DNA from: Nonomuraea turkmeniaca
GTDB lineage: Bacteria > Actinomycetota > Actinomycetes > Streptosporangiales > Streptosporangiaceae
Reading direction: 5' to 3'
DNA: 42,100 nt
NCBI RefSeq assembly: GCF_005889735.1
Contig: NZ_VCKY01000076.1
Span: forward strand, 1-42,100
Positions within the stretch are counted from its first letter, which is position 1. Every line of letters starts with the position of its first letter. A model generated the notes under the pieces. The model saw nothing but the letters and a program-made list of their open reading frames with translations, did not search any database and was not told the origin of the DNA. The translations under genes were made by a program, and so were the position numbers. Shown in pieces: positions 23,024 to 31,109 of the stretch.

Positions 23024-23791
23024 GTGAAGAATCCGCCCAACTACTCCGTGCGGAGTGTCGATCACGCGCTCCAGCTCGCGGTCATGCTGCAGGTCGAGGG
23101 CCCCTTCGGCGTGGGTGAGGCGGCGCAGCGTCTCGGGGTGGCGCCCTCCACCGCGCACCGGCTGCTGGCCATGCTCGTCTACCGGGACTTCGCCGTCCGG
23201 CGCGAGGACCACCGATACGCCGCCGGGCCCGTCCTGTCGCTGGGCGGGAGTACCCAGTCGCATACCGCGCTGCTGCGCTCGGTCGCCATGCCGCACCTCG
23301 CCGGCCTGGTCGAGCGGGTCCAGGAGAGCGCGAACCTGCAGATCCTGTCCGGTGACCACGTGCGGTTCATCGGGTCGGTCGAATGCACCCAAGCTCTGCG
23401 GGTCGGCAACCGCGAGGGCATGGTCTTCCCCGCGCATCTGGCCTCGGGTGGCAAGGTCATGCTCGCCGACCTGCCGCCCGAGCGGCTCGACGCGCTGTAC
23501 CGTGAGGCCAAGTGGGCCGACCGCCTGGACCAGCGGCCCAACCTGGCGGCGTTGCGCCGCGAGCTGCGCAACGTCCGGGAGCGGGGTTTCGCCATCAACG
23601 CCGGCAAGACCGAGTCGGGCGTCACCGCCATCGGCAGGGCCGTGCGCGGCGAGGACGGCCGCGCCCAGGCGGCCGTGTCGCTGTCGATGCCCACCAGCCG
23701 CTTCTCCCGAGATCGTCTCCCGGATCTGGTCGGCGCCCTGAGCCTGACCGCCCGCGACATCGAAGAGGAGATGCGGCACACCCGATCTTGA
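23024..23791 (+). CDS. IclR-family regulator of gentisate catabolism
   Basis: Regulator of 255 aa with an N-terminal winged helix (about 8-65; GVGEAAQRLGVAPSTAHRLLAML) and a GAF-like effector domain (about 80-250) ending in the usual VGALSLTARDIEEEM helix. It is divergent from the gentisate operon and very probably responds to gentisate or 3-hydroxybenzoate. GTG 23024 is chosen for the AGGAG eight bases before it; the upstream extension of 13 codons would include that site. Whether it activates or represses is not evident. Confidence 0.9.
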   Translation: MKNPPNYSVRSVDHALQLAVMLQVEGPFGVGEAAQRLGVAPSTAHRLLAMLVYRDFAVRREDHRYAAGPVLSLGGSTQSHTALLRSVAMPHLAGLVERVQESANLQILSGDHVRFIGSVECTQALRVGNREGMVFPAHLASGGKVMLADLPPERLDALYREAKWADRLDQRPNLAALRRELRNVRERGFAINAGKTESGVTAIGRAVRGEDGRAQAAVSLSMPTSRFSRDRLPDLVGALSLTARDIEEEMRHTRS

Positions 23792-23808
23792 GGCCGGCCC
23801 GTCCTCAG

Positions 23809-24627
23809 TCACTCCTCCCCGAGGAGCTCCGCGCGCCTATCGCCGCCTGCGGGCTTCTCCGTCCGAAAGTGGCGGGCGGTTTCGACGTCGGCCGGGTAGT
23901 ACGCTTCGACGGCGATCTCGTCCAGGGTGATGTCGAAGGCCGTGCCGAACGTCGTGATCGTGTTGACGAAGCAGAGCTCCGCGCCTCGGTGCCGGATCCG
24001 GATGGGCAGGGCGATGTCGGCGGGGTCCAGCGGCGGCGGCTCACCGGCCGGGCCGTAGGACAGCAGTTCCTCGTGGAGCGCGCTCAGCTCGGGGTCCCCG
24101 GTCCGCGCCACCTGCCGGGCCAGCCGGGGCAGCAGGAAGCCGCGTACCTGTGCCAGGTTGAGCAGGCGGGGCGCGAAACCGCCCGGGTGCAGGCCCAGGC
24201 GCATCATGTTGACCGGGGGTTTGAGCAGGGCCTCGTCCACGCCGTCCAGGAACACCTCCAGCGCCTCGTTGGCGAGCACGAGGTTCCAGCGGTGATCGAC
24301 CACCAGGGCCGGGTACGGCTCGTGCCCGCGCACGATCTGCTCCAGGACGCCCCGCGCTCGTACGAGATCCGGGTCCTCGAGGGGACGCTGCCGGAAGACG
24401 GGCGCGTGCCCGGCGGCGACCAGCAGGCGATTGCGCTCGCGCAACGGAACGGCCAGCTGCTCGGCCAGGTGCAGGACCATCGCGCTGCTGGGAATGGTTC
24501 GCCCGGTCTCCACGAAGCTGACGTGCCGGGCCGACACCTCCGCCTGGATCGCCAGGTCGAGCTGGGTGAGCCCGCGCCGGTGCCGCCACATGCGCAGCAG
24601 CTCACCGACCGGTCGATCATGATGCAT
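23809..24627 (-). CDS. XRE-family regulator with MmyB-like ligand domain
   Basis: Regulator of 272 aa. An N-terminal Cro/C1-type helix-turn-helix (about 7-65; GLTQLDLAIQAEVSARHVSFVETGR) joins an MmyB-like PAS-type domain (about 95-255; LVVDHRWNLVLANEAL) thought to bind a lipophilic ligand. ATG 24627 matches family starts; the distal frame reads only non-family sequence. A 15-bp near-palindrome lies exactly 37 bases before this start and an identical 15-mer lies 37 bases before the NTF2-like gene at 25859, so it probably controls itself and that gene. Convergent with the IclR gene. Confidence 0.87.
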   Translation of the reverse strand: MHHDRPVGELLRMWRHRRGLTQLDLAIQAEVSARHVSFVETGRTIPSSAMVLHLAEQLAVPLRERNRLLVAAGHAPVFRQRPLEDPDLVRARGVLEQIVRGHEPYPALVVDHRWNLVLANEALEVFLDGVDEALLKPPVNMMRLGLHPGGFAPRLLNLAQVRGFLLPRLARQVARTGDPELSALHEELLSYGPAGEPPPLDPADIALPIRIRHRGAELCFVNTITTFGTAFDITLDEIAVEAYYPADVETARHFRTEKPAGGDRRAELLGEE

Positions 24628-24664
24628 GTCCCCGAGTATCTCCGGGCGTCCACGGTCCTGGCGA

Positions 24665-24679
24665 TTACCTGCCATGTAA
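24665..24679. promoter_or_regulatory. Operator candidate copy 1 (TTACCTGCCATGTAA)
   Basis: Near-palindrome of pattern TTAC-n-TG-n-CA-n-GTAA, 37 bases upstream of the XRE gene start. The same 15 bases recur at 25807-25821. In the direction of transcription both copies are followed by the same TCG after GTAA. Confidence 0.6.
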
Positions 24680-24757
24680 GCCTGGTCAGCCGGGCAGGGT
24701 CGGGGCGTGCATGGCCAGGGTGATGTGCCGGCCAGCATTCCGATCTTGAATGTGCCG

Positions 24758-25327
24758 TCAAGCCTCTCCCAGCGGGAGGACTGCACGGCAGGCAGCTATG
24801 ACCATCTCGTCGACCAACGGCGGCGGCGGGCGTCCCTCCAGCAGATAACGCCGGACCGCACCATAGGGGACATCGACCGTGGCGAAGATCAGCCTTTCGT
24901 GATCGACGCCGGGATGCCGAGAGGCGAAGGAGTTCAGCGCGTCCGAAATCTGCGTGTTCAACAGGTCAAGGTCCTCACCCAGCTCGGCAGGCCATCTCGC
25001 GGCCAACTCCTGACGGCGATGGAGCAACAACAACGCGGCCTGGGCGGGATGCCGCCGGCACCACCTTGGTGTGTGCAGGGCGGCCATCTCAGCGTCACCC
25101 GCGACCAAGGCCTCGACGAACCCGCCCTGAAAGCTCCGTACGGTGCGTATCCACAAAGCGGCCAGCAAGAGATCGTGGGAACCGAATCGGTGGTACAGCG
25201 ATCCAGTGGGAGCGCCCAGCCTGGCGGCGATGGCGGTCATCGTGGCGGCGCCGAGCCCGTCCTCGGCCGCGATCGCCAGGGCCGCATCGAGGATCTGGTC
25301 GCGGCTGAACTTGGCCGGCCTTCCCAC
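24758..25327 (-). CDS. TetR/AcrR-family transcriptional regulator
   Basis: Repressor of 189 aa. The DNA-binding domain reads FSRDQILDAALAIAAEDGLG, then MTAIAARLGAPTGSLYHRFGSHDLLLAALW (recognition helix about 35-45). The C-terminal domain is short and typical. GTG 25327 has GGGGAGG seven bases upstream. It is divergent from the first NTF2-like gene, 62 bases apart, with a perfect 12-bp palindrome in the gap, so it probably regulates that gene and itself. The ligand is unknown. Confidence 0.88.
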   Translation of the reverse strand: MGRPAKFSRDQILDAALAIAAEDGLGAATMTAIAARLGAPTGSLYHRFGSHDLLLAALWIRTVRSFQGGFVEALVAGDAEMAALHTPRWCRRHPAQAALLLLHRRQELAARWPAELGEDLDLLNTQISDALNSFASRHPGVDHERLIFATVDVPYGAVRRYLLEGRPPPPLVDEMVIAACRAVLPLGEA

Positions 25328-25356
25328 CAGGCGCCTCCCCGTGGTAATAGTGAAGG

Positions 25357-25368
25357 TATTCTAGAATA
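25357..25368. promoter_or_regulatory. Palindrome TATTCTAGAATA between tetR and NTF2-like genes
   Basis: A perfect 12-bp palindrome in an AT-rich intergenic patch. It is partly nested in a second inverted repeat, GGTAATA (25343-25349) and TATTACC (25367-25373). TAGAAT inside it could be a -10 for the rightward gene, so a bound TetR dimer would block it. Confidence 0.55.
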
Positions 25369-25389
25369 TTACCTCTAATAAGGGTGGGC

Positions 25390-25821
25390 ATGCACACGTC
25401 ATCCGAAGTCGTCCAAGGCTTCTACAGCGCCGCCCAAGCCGGCGACGGCGCCGGGATCCTCGCCCTCCTCCATCCACAGTTCCAGGCCCACACCGCCCCT
25501 GGCATGCCGTGCGGTGCCGGAGGCACGTTCCAGGGGCCGCAGGAGACGCTCACCCGGGTCTGGGGCGCGGTGTTCGCCGCGTACGACACCGCGCCCTTCG
25601 ATGAGACCTGGCACGAGACCGCCGATGGGATCGTCGTGGTCACCGGACACTACCGAGGCACCGCACGAGCCACCGGCCGTGCGTACCATGCGGAGTTCGT
25701 GCACCTATGGCGCGTCACCGATGGACGGATCTCTTGGCTGCACCAGTACACCGACACCGCGCGCTGGCACGAGGCTCTGGCTCCGGTGGCGGGTCAGCAC
25801 GTGCCTTTACCTGCCATGTAA
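25390..25821 (+). CDS. SnoaL-like/NTF2-fold protein 1
   Basis: Small protein (143 aa) of the SnoaL-like polyketide cyclase / nuclear transport factor 2 fold. The start SSEVVQGFYSAAQAGDGAGILALLHPQF is the family N-terminal helix pair, and later strands (GIVVVTGHYRGTARATGRAYHAEFVHLWRVTDGRISWLHQY) match the cone-shaped barrel. Such proteins act as cyclases, isomerases or ligand binders; no catalytic assignment is safe. The gene lies next to a divergent TetR, so it may belong to a small detoxification response. Its last codons overlap the second copy of the XRE operator candidate. Confidence 0.82.
   Translation: MHTSSEVVQGFYSAAQAGDGAGILALLHPQFQAHTAPGMPCGAGGTFQGPQETLTRVWGAVFAAYDTAPFDETWHETADGIVVVTGHYRGTARATGRAYHAEFVHLWRVTDGRISWLHQYTDTARWHEALAPVAGQHVPLPAM
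25807..25821. promoter_or_regulatory. Operator candidate copy 2 (TTACCTGCCATGTAA)
   Basis: Exact second copy of the 15-mer at 24665-24679, placed over the last codons and stop of the preceding gene and 37 bases before the start of the next NTF2-like gene. The identical distance to a start codon at both sites argues for a shared regulatory role. Confidence 0.6.
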
Positions 25822-25858
25822 TCGACAAGCCGGATGCACGGCCGCCACGGTCGACGGT

Positions 25859-26239
25859 ATGAACGACATCAGTCAGGCACAACGCATCAAGGAACTCGTC
25901 CTGCACGGCTTCGCGGAGTTCGCGGCAGGCAACATCGACGTCCTGCGCACGCTGCTGCGCGCGGACTTCATCGAGCACAGCCCGGGGAACCCATCGGGCC
26001 GGGAGGCGTTCATCGAGTTCATCGCCCAGGCCCCGGTGGCCGGGGCACGGCTGGAGCTCAAGCGGGTCATCACCGACGACCAGTACGCCGTGGTGCACTA
26101 CCGCATGGTGCCGCCGGGAGACGAGCGCGGCGTCGCGGTGGTCGACATCTGGCGGCTGGTGGACGGCCAGATCGTCGAGCACTGGGACGTCGTTCAGCCG
26201 GTGCCCGAGCCCGCCGAGATCCCGAACGGCATGTTCTGA
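25859..26239 (+). CDS. SnoaL-like/NTF2-fold protein 2
   Basis: Second small NTF2-fold protein (126 aa), different from its neighbour. The helix pair RIKELVLHGFAEFAAGNIDVLRTLL is followed by IEHSPGNPSGREAFIEF and strands ending YAVVHYRMVP, then VVDIWRLVDGQIVEHWDVVQPVPE, which is typical of the nuclear transport factor 2-like/SnoaL family whose members include predicted ester cyclases. No ribosome site is evident before ATG 25859; it may rely on the promoter elements around the XRE-type operator 37 bases upstream. The likely regulator is the XRE/MmyB-like protein. Function unknown. Confidence 0.83.
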   Translation: MNDISQAQRIKELVLHGFAEFAAGNIDVLRTLLRADFIEHSPGNPSGREAFIEFIAQAPVAGARLELKRVITDDQYAVVHYRMVPPGDERGVAVVDIWRLVDGQIVEHWDVVQPVPEPAEIPNGMF

Positions 26240-26420
26240 CCGAGCTCAGTGGCACCTCCCCTGATCGCCACTGATCGGTATAAGCTGGGTGGTGCGCGCT
26301 CAGGGCGCCACCAGTCCGCGGAAAGGGCCAAGCCCACCTGATGTTCATCGAACGACCGCGGCCCGACCTCTTTTCCGGCCTGATCATGCGGGCACCAGGC
26401 CACACGGAAAGGAGGCCCTC

Positions 26421-27869
26421 GTGCCCATCCATCCCCTGCCCGACAACCCCAGCATCGAACGGCTCCGCAAGCAGGCCAAGACCCTCCTCCAGTACGTGAA
26501 GGCGGAGGTTCCAGAGGCGCTGGGGCTCGTCACCGAGTTCCATCCCCGGCCGCCGGAGACGCTCAAACTGGCCGACGCGCAGCTCGTCACCGCCCGCATG
26601 TACGGCTTCGCCAGCTGGCTCAAGCTGCGGGAACACATCGGCACCGTCGAGCGGTACTCCCGTTCGCCACACCGGGTGGCGCCGAGTGGGGAGCTGCCGG
26701 AGGAGTTCCTGCGGCTTGCCTGCCTCACCTACGGCGCCGACTACCCGGGCCGGACCGGGGAGGCCGACCTGCTGCTGGCCCGGCATCCGCAGCTGCCCAC
26801 CGCGAACGTCTTCACGATGGCGGCCACCGGCTCGGCCGATGCGCTGGCTGACGCGCTGGCCGGAGATCCGGGGCTCACCCGGGCGCAGGGCGGTCCCTAC
26901 AGGTGGGAGCCGCTGCTGTATCTGGCCTACGCGCGTCTTCAAGCCCCCGGGCGGTATGTGGAGGCGGCCCGGCTCCTCCTCGAACACGGCGCCGATCCGA
27001 ACGCGGGATTCCTGTGGGACGGGCTGACCTCGCCGTTCACCGCACTCACCGGGGCGTTCGGCGGAGGAGAGGGCCACCAGCCGCCGCACCCGCAGGGACT
27101 GGCGCTGGCCAGGCTGCTGCTGGAGGCCGGAGCGGACCCCAACGACAGCCAGACCCTCTACAACCTCGGGCTCGGCGGCTCTTTCTCCCACGACACCACC
27201 CACCTTCAGCTGCTGCTCGAGTTCGGCCTGGGCCGCGGCGAGGGCGGGCCGTGGCATGCCAGGCTGGGCCCGACGCTGCAGTCCCCGCAGCAGATGCTGC
27301 GCGAAGAACTGGCCACCGCCGCACTGCGCGGCGGCCCGCAGCGGGCCCGGTTGCTCCTCGCCCACGGCGCGGAGGTGAACGGCATCGGCGGGCATCCTGC
27401 ATACGGCGGACGCACGCCGTACGAGCTGGCACTGCTGAACGGGCACACCGAGGTCGCGGAGATCCTGGCCGCGGCGGGCGCCTCGGCGGCGCTGGAGGAG
27501 ATGGACGCGTTCACCGCCGCCTGCATGCGCGCCGACGCCGACGCGGTGGCCGGATTCGGCCCGGAACCGCTGACACGAGCGCTCGCCCAATCCCCGGAGC
27601 TGATCAACAGGGCGGCCGAGCTGCGCAAGCCCGCGGCCGTGCGACTGCTCGCCGGTCTCGGCTTCGGTGTGAACCACCGGCGGCGTTCCACCCCGCTGCA
27701 CGCCGCGGCCTGGAACGACGACGTCGAGACGGCCAGGACACTGATCGAGCTCGGCGCCGACCCAACGATCAAGGACACCGAACACGACTCGACCCCGCTC
27801 GGCTGGGCCGAGTACGGCGGCAAGCACCGCGTGGCGGCGTACCTGCGAGGTGTGGCACGGGACGGATGA
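26421..27869 (+). CDS. Ankyrin repeat protein
   Basis: Cytoplasmic-looking protein (482 aa) built of ankyrin repeats with no export signal. The N-terminus NPSIERLRKQAKTLLQYV is a recurrent head of actinomycete ankyrin proteins. Clear repeats include RYVEAARLLLEHGADPNAGF (about 180), LARLLLEAGADPND (about 232), RTPYELALLNGHTEVAEILAAAGA (about 333) and STPLHAAAWNDDVETARTLIELGADPT (about 420). They mediate protein binding; the partner is unknown. GTG 26421 has GGAAAGGAGG at ideal spacing, whereas the longer frame lacks such a site. No functional link to neighbours is visible. Confidence 0.9.
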   Translation: MPIHPLPDNPSIERLRKQAKTLLQYVKAEVPEALGLVTEFHPRPPETLKLADAQLVTARMYGFASWLKLREHIGTVERYSRSPHRVAPSGELPEEFLRLACLTYGADYPGRTGEADLLLARHPQLPTANVFTMAATGSADALADALAGDPGLTRAQGGPYRWEPLLYLAYARLQAPGRYVEAARLLLEHGADPNAGFLWDGLTSPFTALTGAFGGGEGHQPPHPQGLALARLLLEAGADPNDSQTLYNLGLGGSFSHDTTHLQLLLEFGLGRGEGGPWHARLGPTLQSPQQMLREELATAALRGGPQRARLLLAHGAEVNGIGGHPAYGGRTPYELALLNGHTEVAEILAAAGASAALEEMDAFTAACMRADADAVAGFGPEPLTRALAQSPELINRAAELRKPAAVRLLAGLGFGVNHRRRSTPLHAAAWNDDVETARTLIELGADPTIKDTEHDSTPLGWAEYGGKHRVAAYLRGVARDG

Positions 27870-27915
27870 TCGTCACGTACAACGACCACCCGTCCATCAA
27901 CCCCGACCTCGGCTC

Positions 27916-27954
27916 ATCCCCGTCGCCGGTGCCGGCGGCCCCGGCGACGGGGAT
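27916..27954. terminator. Hairpin terminator between ankyrin and dehalogenase genes
   Basis: A perfect 14-bp stem (27916-27929 with 27941-27954) around an 11-base loop lies between two convergent genes. It ends just before the dehalogenase stop codon and should act in both directions. Confidence 0.8.
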
Positions 27955-27956
27955 GG

Positions 27957-28916
27957 TCATGCTGAGTGCTCGTTGACGGTCGAACGGATGAAGTCGTCGA
28001 CGACGGCCGCGAGCGCCGGTCCGGCGTCCTCTTGGAGGAAGTGGCCGGCGCCGGTGATGGTGGGATGGGCCCGGCCCTTGGCCCCCGGGATCCGCCCGCT
28101 CAAGGCGCTGTGATCGCCGCGGGTGACGTGGTCCTGGTCGCTGAACGCGCACAGGAAGGGCAACTCCAGCCTCTCCAGCACAGTCCAGGCAGCGCGCAGT
28201 GCGGGCGTGTACTCGTCCTGCGGCGAGATGGGGATGAGCAGGGGGAACTGCCGGATACCCGTCAGGTACGGCTCGTCGGGGTAGGGCGCGTCGTAAGCGG
28301 CCAGCACCGCCTGGTCGAGCCCGGTGACGGTCATGGCGTCCACGATCATGGACGGCTGGAACGGATAGGTGCGCTGGCTGGACTGCAACCAGGCGGCCAT
28401 GAGCGGCCATCCGGCGCCGAGGTCCTCGTCCCCGGTGCTCAGCCCGGTGTTGCCGGCCACCACCCGGCGGAACCGTTCGGGATGCGCGGCCAGGAGCGGC
28501 AGGCCCAGCGCGCCGCCCCAGTCGTGGCACACCATGGTCACCTCGCGCAGGTCCAGCCTGTCGAACACGGCCTCGCGCAGCCAGCCGAGGTGCCGCTCAT
28601 AGGTGTAGGCGAAACGGTCCGCCAGCTTGTCGGACTTGCCGAACCCGATCAGATCGACGGCCACGCATCGGTGCCCGGCCGCCACCAATGGCGGGATGAC
28701 GTGCCGGTACAGGTAGCTCCACGAGGGGTTGCCGTGCAGCAGCAGGACGGTCTCCCCCGAAGCCGCCGGGTCCTCGGGCCGCTCGTCCACGTAGTGCATG
28801 CGCAGCCGCCCGCCCTCCACCGCCACGTAGTGCGGCTCGAAAGGGTAGTCCGGCAGATTCTCGAAGCGCGCCTCCGGGGTGCGCAGCACCTGAAGGTCCT
28901 CCGTGGTGACGGTCAT
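27957..28916 (-). CDS. Haloalkane dehalogenase (alpha/beta hydrolase)
   Basis: Hydrolase of 319 aa close to subfamily HLD-I; such enzymes replace a carbon-bound halogen with hydroxyl. Seen: oxyanion motif LLHGNPSWSYLYRHVIPPL (about 59-77), nucleophile Asp in MVCHDWGGALGLPLL (about 130), the acid Asp in FSDQDHVTRGDH (about 265) and the His in TGAGHFLQED (about 296). The HGNPSWSY Trp and the cap-domain arrangement match dehalogenases better than epoxide hydrolases, but activity on halogenated substrate is inference. ATG 28916 follows AAAGGAGA. It is downstream of, and on the same strand as, the shorter AfsR-like gene. Confidence 0.82.
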   Translation of the reverse strand: MTVTTEDLQVLRTPEARFENLPDYPFEPHYVAVEGGRLRMHYVDERPEDPAASGETVLLLHGNPSWSYLYRHVIPPLVAAGHRCVAVDLIGFGKSDKLADRFAYTYERHLGWLREAVFDRLDLREVTMVCHDWGGALGLPLLAAHPERFRRVVAGNTGLSTGDEDLGAGWPLMAAWLQSSQRTYPFQPSMIVDAMTVTGLDQAVLAAYDAPYPDEPYLTGIRQFPLLIPISPQDEYTPALRAAWTVLERLELPFLCAFSDQDHVTRGDHSALSGRIPGAKGRAHPTITGAGHFLQEDAGPALAAVVDDFIRSTVNEHSA

Positions 28917-29066
28917 GATGTATCTCCTTTGTCATGTCGTCTCCTGAGAGGTCCGGCGGGGTTGAAGTGTGACGTCCTGCCGAAGAGACAGACTCATCGG
29001 GGAGACATCATGCCGCCGCCGGTATCCGCGAAATCGCGGTGTCGCCGGTGGAGGACATGCTCCTCG

Positions 29067-31109
29067 TCAGTGAGCCCAGAGATCAGCGTCCAGAGACTGC
29101 CCGTGCCGGTGAGTCCGACATTGATAGGCCGGTCCGCCCACCAATGCCATACCGCTGCGGAGTACCGATCGGAGGCCGGGCCGATCGGCCGGATACCGCA
29201 CCATGGGGCTGTCCGTGAGGGGGTCGATCAGGACGTGCGCGTGCTTGACCGTGGTCAGATGGTGACGGAACGCGCGACGGGTGGCGGTGACGCGCTCGTG
29301 TTCGGGCACACGGTGGACGGCCTGCTCGCGGGCATAAAGGCGGATCAGGTCGTGCATCCGGTAGCGACCGGGCCCGGCGGCTTCGAGCAGGCGGGCGTCC
29401 AAGAGGCGGTTGAGCGCGGCTTCCGCGCGCTGTTCCGGCCAGTCGGCGAGAGCGGACATGGCCGCCGCCGTGTGGGTGGCGGATTCCAGCAGGCCGAGCA
29501 GAAGGAACGCGTAGGTGGCGTCGTGACCCGCCGGCTCGTCGGGAAGGTGCTGAAGGCTGACCTCGATGCTGTCGCGTATCGACAGGTCGGCGTGTTGCAG
29601 GGCATCGAGGCGGCGGCCGGGGTCGGCGAGCTGATCGGCCAGGTGGGACAGCGTGCTACCGGGCCGCGCGGCCAGGCGTGCCGCCGCGATGCGGAGCGCG
29701 AGAGGAAGGCCGCCGCACTGCCGTACGATCTGCTGCGCCGCTTCCGGCTCGGCGGCGACCCGGGCGGGATGGGCGATTCGGGCGAACAACGCAGTGGCGT
29801 CGGCGTGGTCGAGCGCGGTGAGGGGCAGACGGCTCGTGCTGTCGAGTGAGGCCATGATCTGGCGGCTGGTGACGATGACCGCGGATGCGGGCCCGGCGGG
29901 GATGAGAGGCAGGACCTGGCTGGCGTCGAGCGCGTCGTCGAGGATGACGAGCAGATTGCGCGTCGAGGTAAGGGAGCGGTAGCGGGCGGCGGCCTCGTCC
30001 TGGGTGGGCGGTACGGCACTGCCCTCAAGCCCGAGTGAGCGCAGCAGCCGGCTCAGAGCCTCGAACGGCGACAGCGGCCGGGCCTTGGCAGTGGCGGCGC
30101 GTAGGTTCACGTAGAGGACGCCGTCGGCGAAGCGGTCGGCGATGGTGTGCGCGGCGTGAACGGCCAGCGCGGATTTGCCGATCCCGCCGGGACCGTGTAT
30201 CGCAGCGACGGCGGGCAGTCCGGGCACGATGTCGGTGAGCGTCTTCTGCAGCCAGGCGACTTCCTTGGTGCGCGCGGTGAACGCCTGGGTGCCGGCGGGA
30301 AGTTCGATCGGGACGACGGGCTTGGCGAGCACGGCTCGCTGCCTCGGAGAACCGAGATCGAGTGCGGGATCTCGGCGGAGCACCGCCTGCTGCAGCCGGC
30401 GCAACGCCGGCCCAGGCTCGATGCCCAGCTCACTGGCCATGATGCGGCGAGTCTCCTGGTACACCTCGAGCGCTTCGGACGATCGAGAAGCCCGGTACAA
30501 CGCCAACATCAGCTGGACGCGAGGACGCTCCCGGAGCGGCTGGGCCTCGGCGTGGGCTGTGACCACCGGGACCACCGCGTGATGATCACCTGCCGCCAGG
30601 CGCAGGTCGACATGGTCCTCCAGCACGGTCATGCGCTCCTCTTCCAGGCGGGCGGACTCCACCTGGGCCCATGAGTCGCACATGCCGGACAGCGCGTCCC
30701 CCCGCCACAGTGCCAGAGCCCGCTGGAACAGGGCATCAGCCGTCTCGATCTCGCCCTGCGCCCATGCGGTACGAGCCTGGCGGGCCAGGATGGCGAACAG
30801 GTGGGCGTCGATGCGCTCGCACGCGATGTTCAGCTGGTACCCACCGGCCACGGTCGCGATGACGTCGTCGTCTTGGTGCGGTGAGAGTACGCTGCGAAGC
30901 TTCGACACCACGATGTGCAGTTGTTTGCCTGCCGTCGCCGCTGTGCTCTGGCCCCACACGTCGGCGAGGAGTTGTTCCGCGGGAACTGCCCGGCCCGCGC
31001 TCAGCGCCAGCCGGGCCAGGAGCGCGATCCGCCGCTCACCGGCCACCTTCACCGGCTCACCGTTCGCCGTGATCTCCCATGGCCCGAGGATTTTGATCAG
31101 TAGTCCCAT
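29067..31109 (-). CDS. AfsR/SARP-type regulator, NB-ARC, lacking TPR domain
   Basis: Large transcriptional activator (680 aa) of the AfsR type. Order: OmpR-like winged helix (about 1-95; KILGPWEITANGEPV), bacterial transcriptional activation domain (about 98-245), NB-ARC ATPase with Walker A GPGGIGKSAL (about 306) and LLVILDDALD, then an arm domain. The C-terminus stops soon after the arm, and its last 40 or so residues (from about RYPADRPGL) have no family look. The paralogue at 34366 continues for some 300 residues into a TPR domain. This gene therefore appears truncated or frameshifted. ATG 31109 follows GGGAG. Such proteins activate secondary-metabolite genes, but no such cluster is in the window. 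Confidence 0.86.
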   Translation of the reverse strand: MGLLIKILGPWEITANGEPVKVAGERRIALLARLALSAGRAVPAEQLLADVWGQSTAATAGKQLHIVVSKLRSVLSPHQDDDVIATVAGGYQLNIACERIDAHLFAILARQARTAWAQGEIETADALFQRALALWRGDALSGMCDSWAQVESARLEEERMTVLEDHVDLRLAAGDHHAVVPVVTAHAEAQPLRERPRVQLMLALYRASRSSEALEVYQETRRIMASELGIEPGPALRRLQQAVLRRDPALDLGSPRQRAVLAKPVVPIELPAGTQAFTARTKEVAWLQKTLTDIVPGLPAVAAIHGPGGIGKSALAVHAAHTIADRFADGVLYVNLRAATAKARPLSPFEALSRLLRSLGLEGSAVPPTQDEAAARYRSLTSTRNLLVILDDALDASQVLPLIPAGPASAVIVTSRQIMASLDSTSRLPLTALDHADATALFARIAHPARVAAEPEAAQQIVRQCGGLPLALRIAAARLAARPGSTLSHLADQLADPGRRLDALQHADLSIRDSIEVSLQHLPDEPAGHDATYAFLLLGLLESATHTAAAMSALADWPEQRAEAALNRLLDARLLEAAGPGRYRMHDLIRLYAREQAVHRVPEHERVTATRRAFRHHLTTVKHAHVLIDPLTDSPMVRYPADRPGLRSVLRSGMALVGGPAYQCRTHRHGQSLDADLWAH

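Noticed and set aside
26070..27827. 585-codon minus-strand frame opposite the ankyrin gene
   Set aside because: No family features; the ankyrin repeats on the plus strand explain the open frame.
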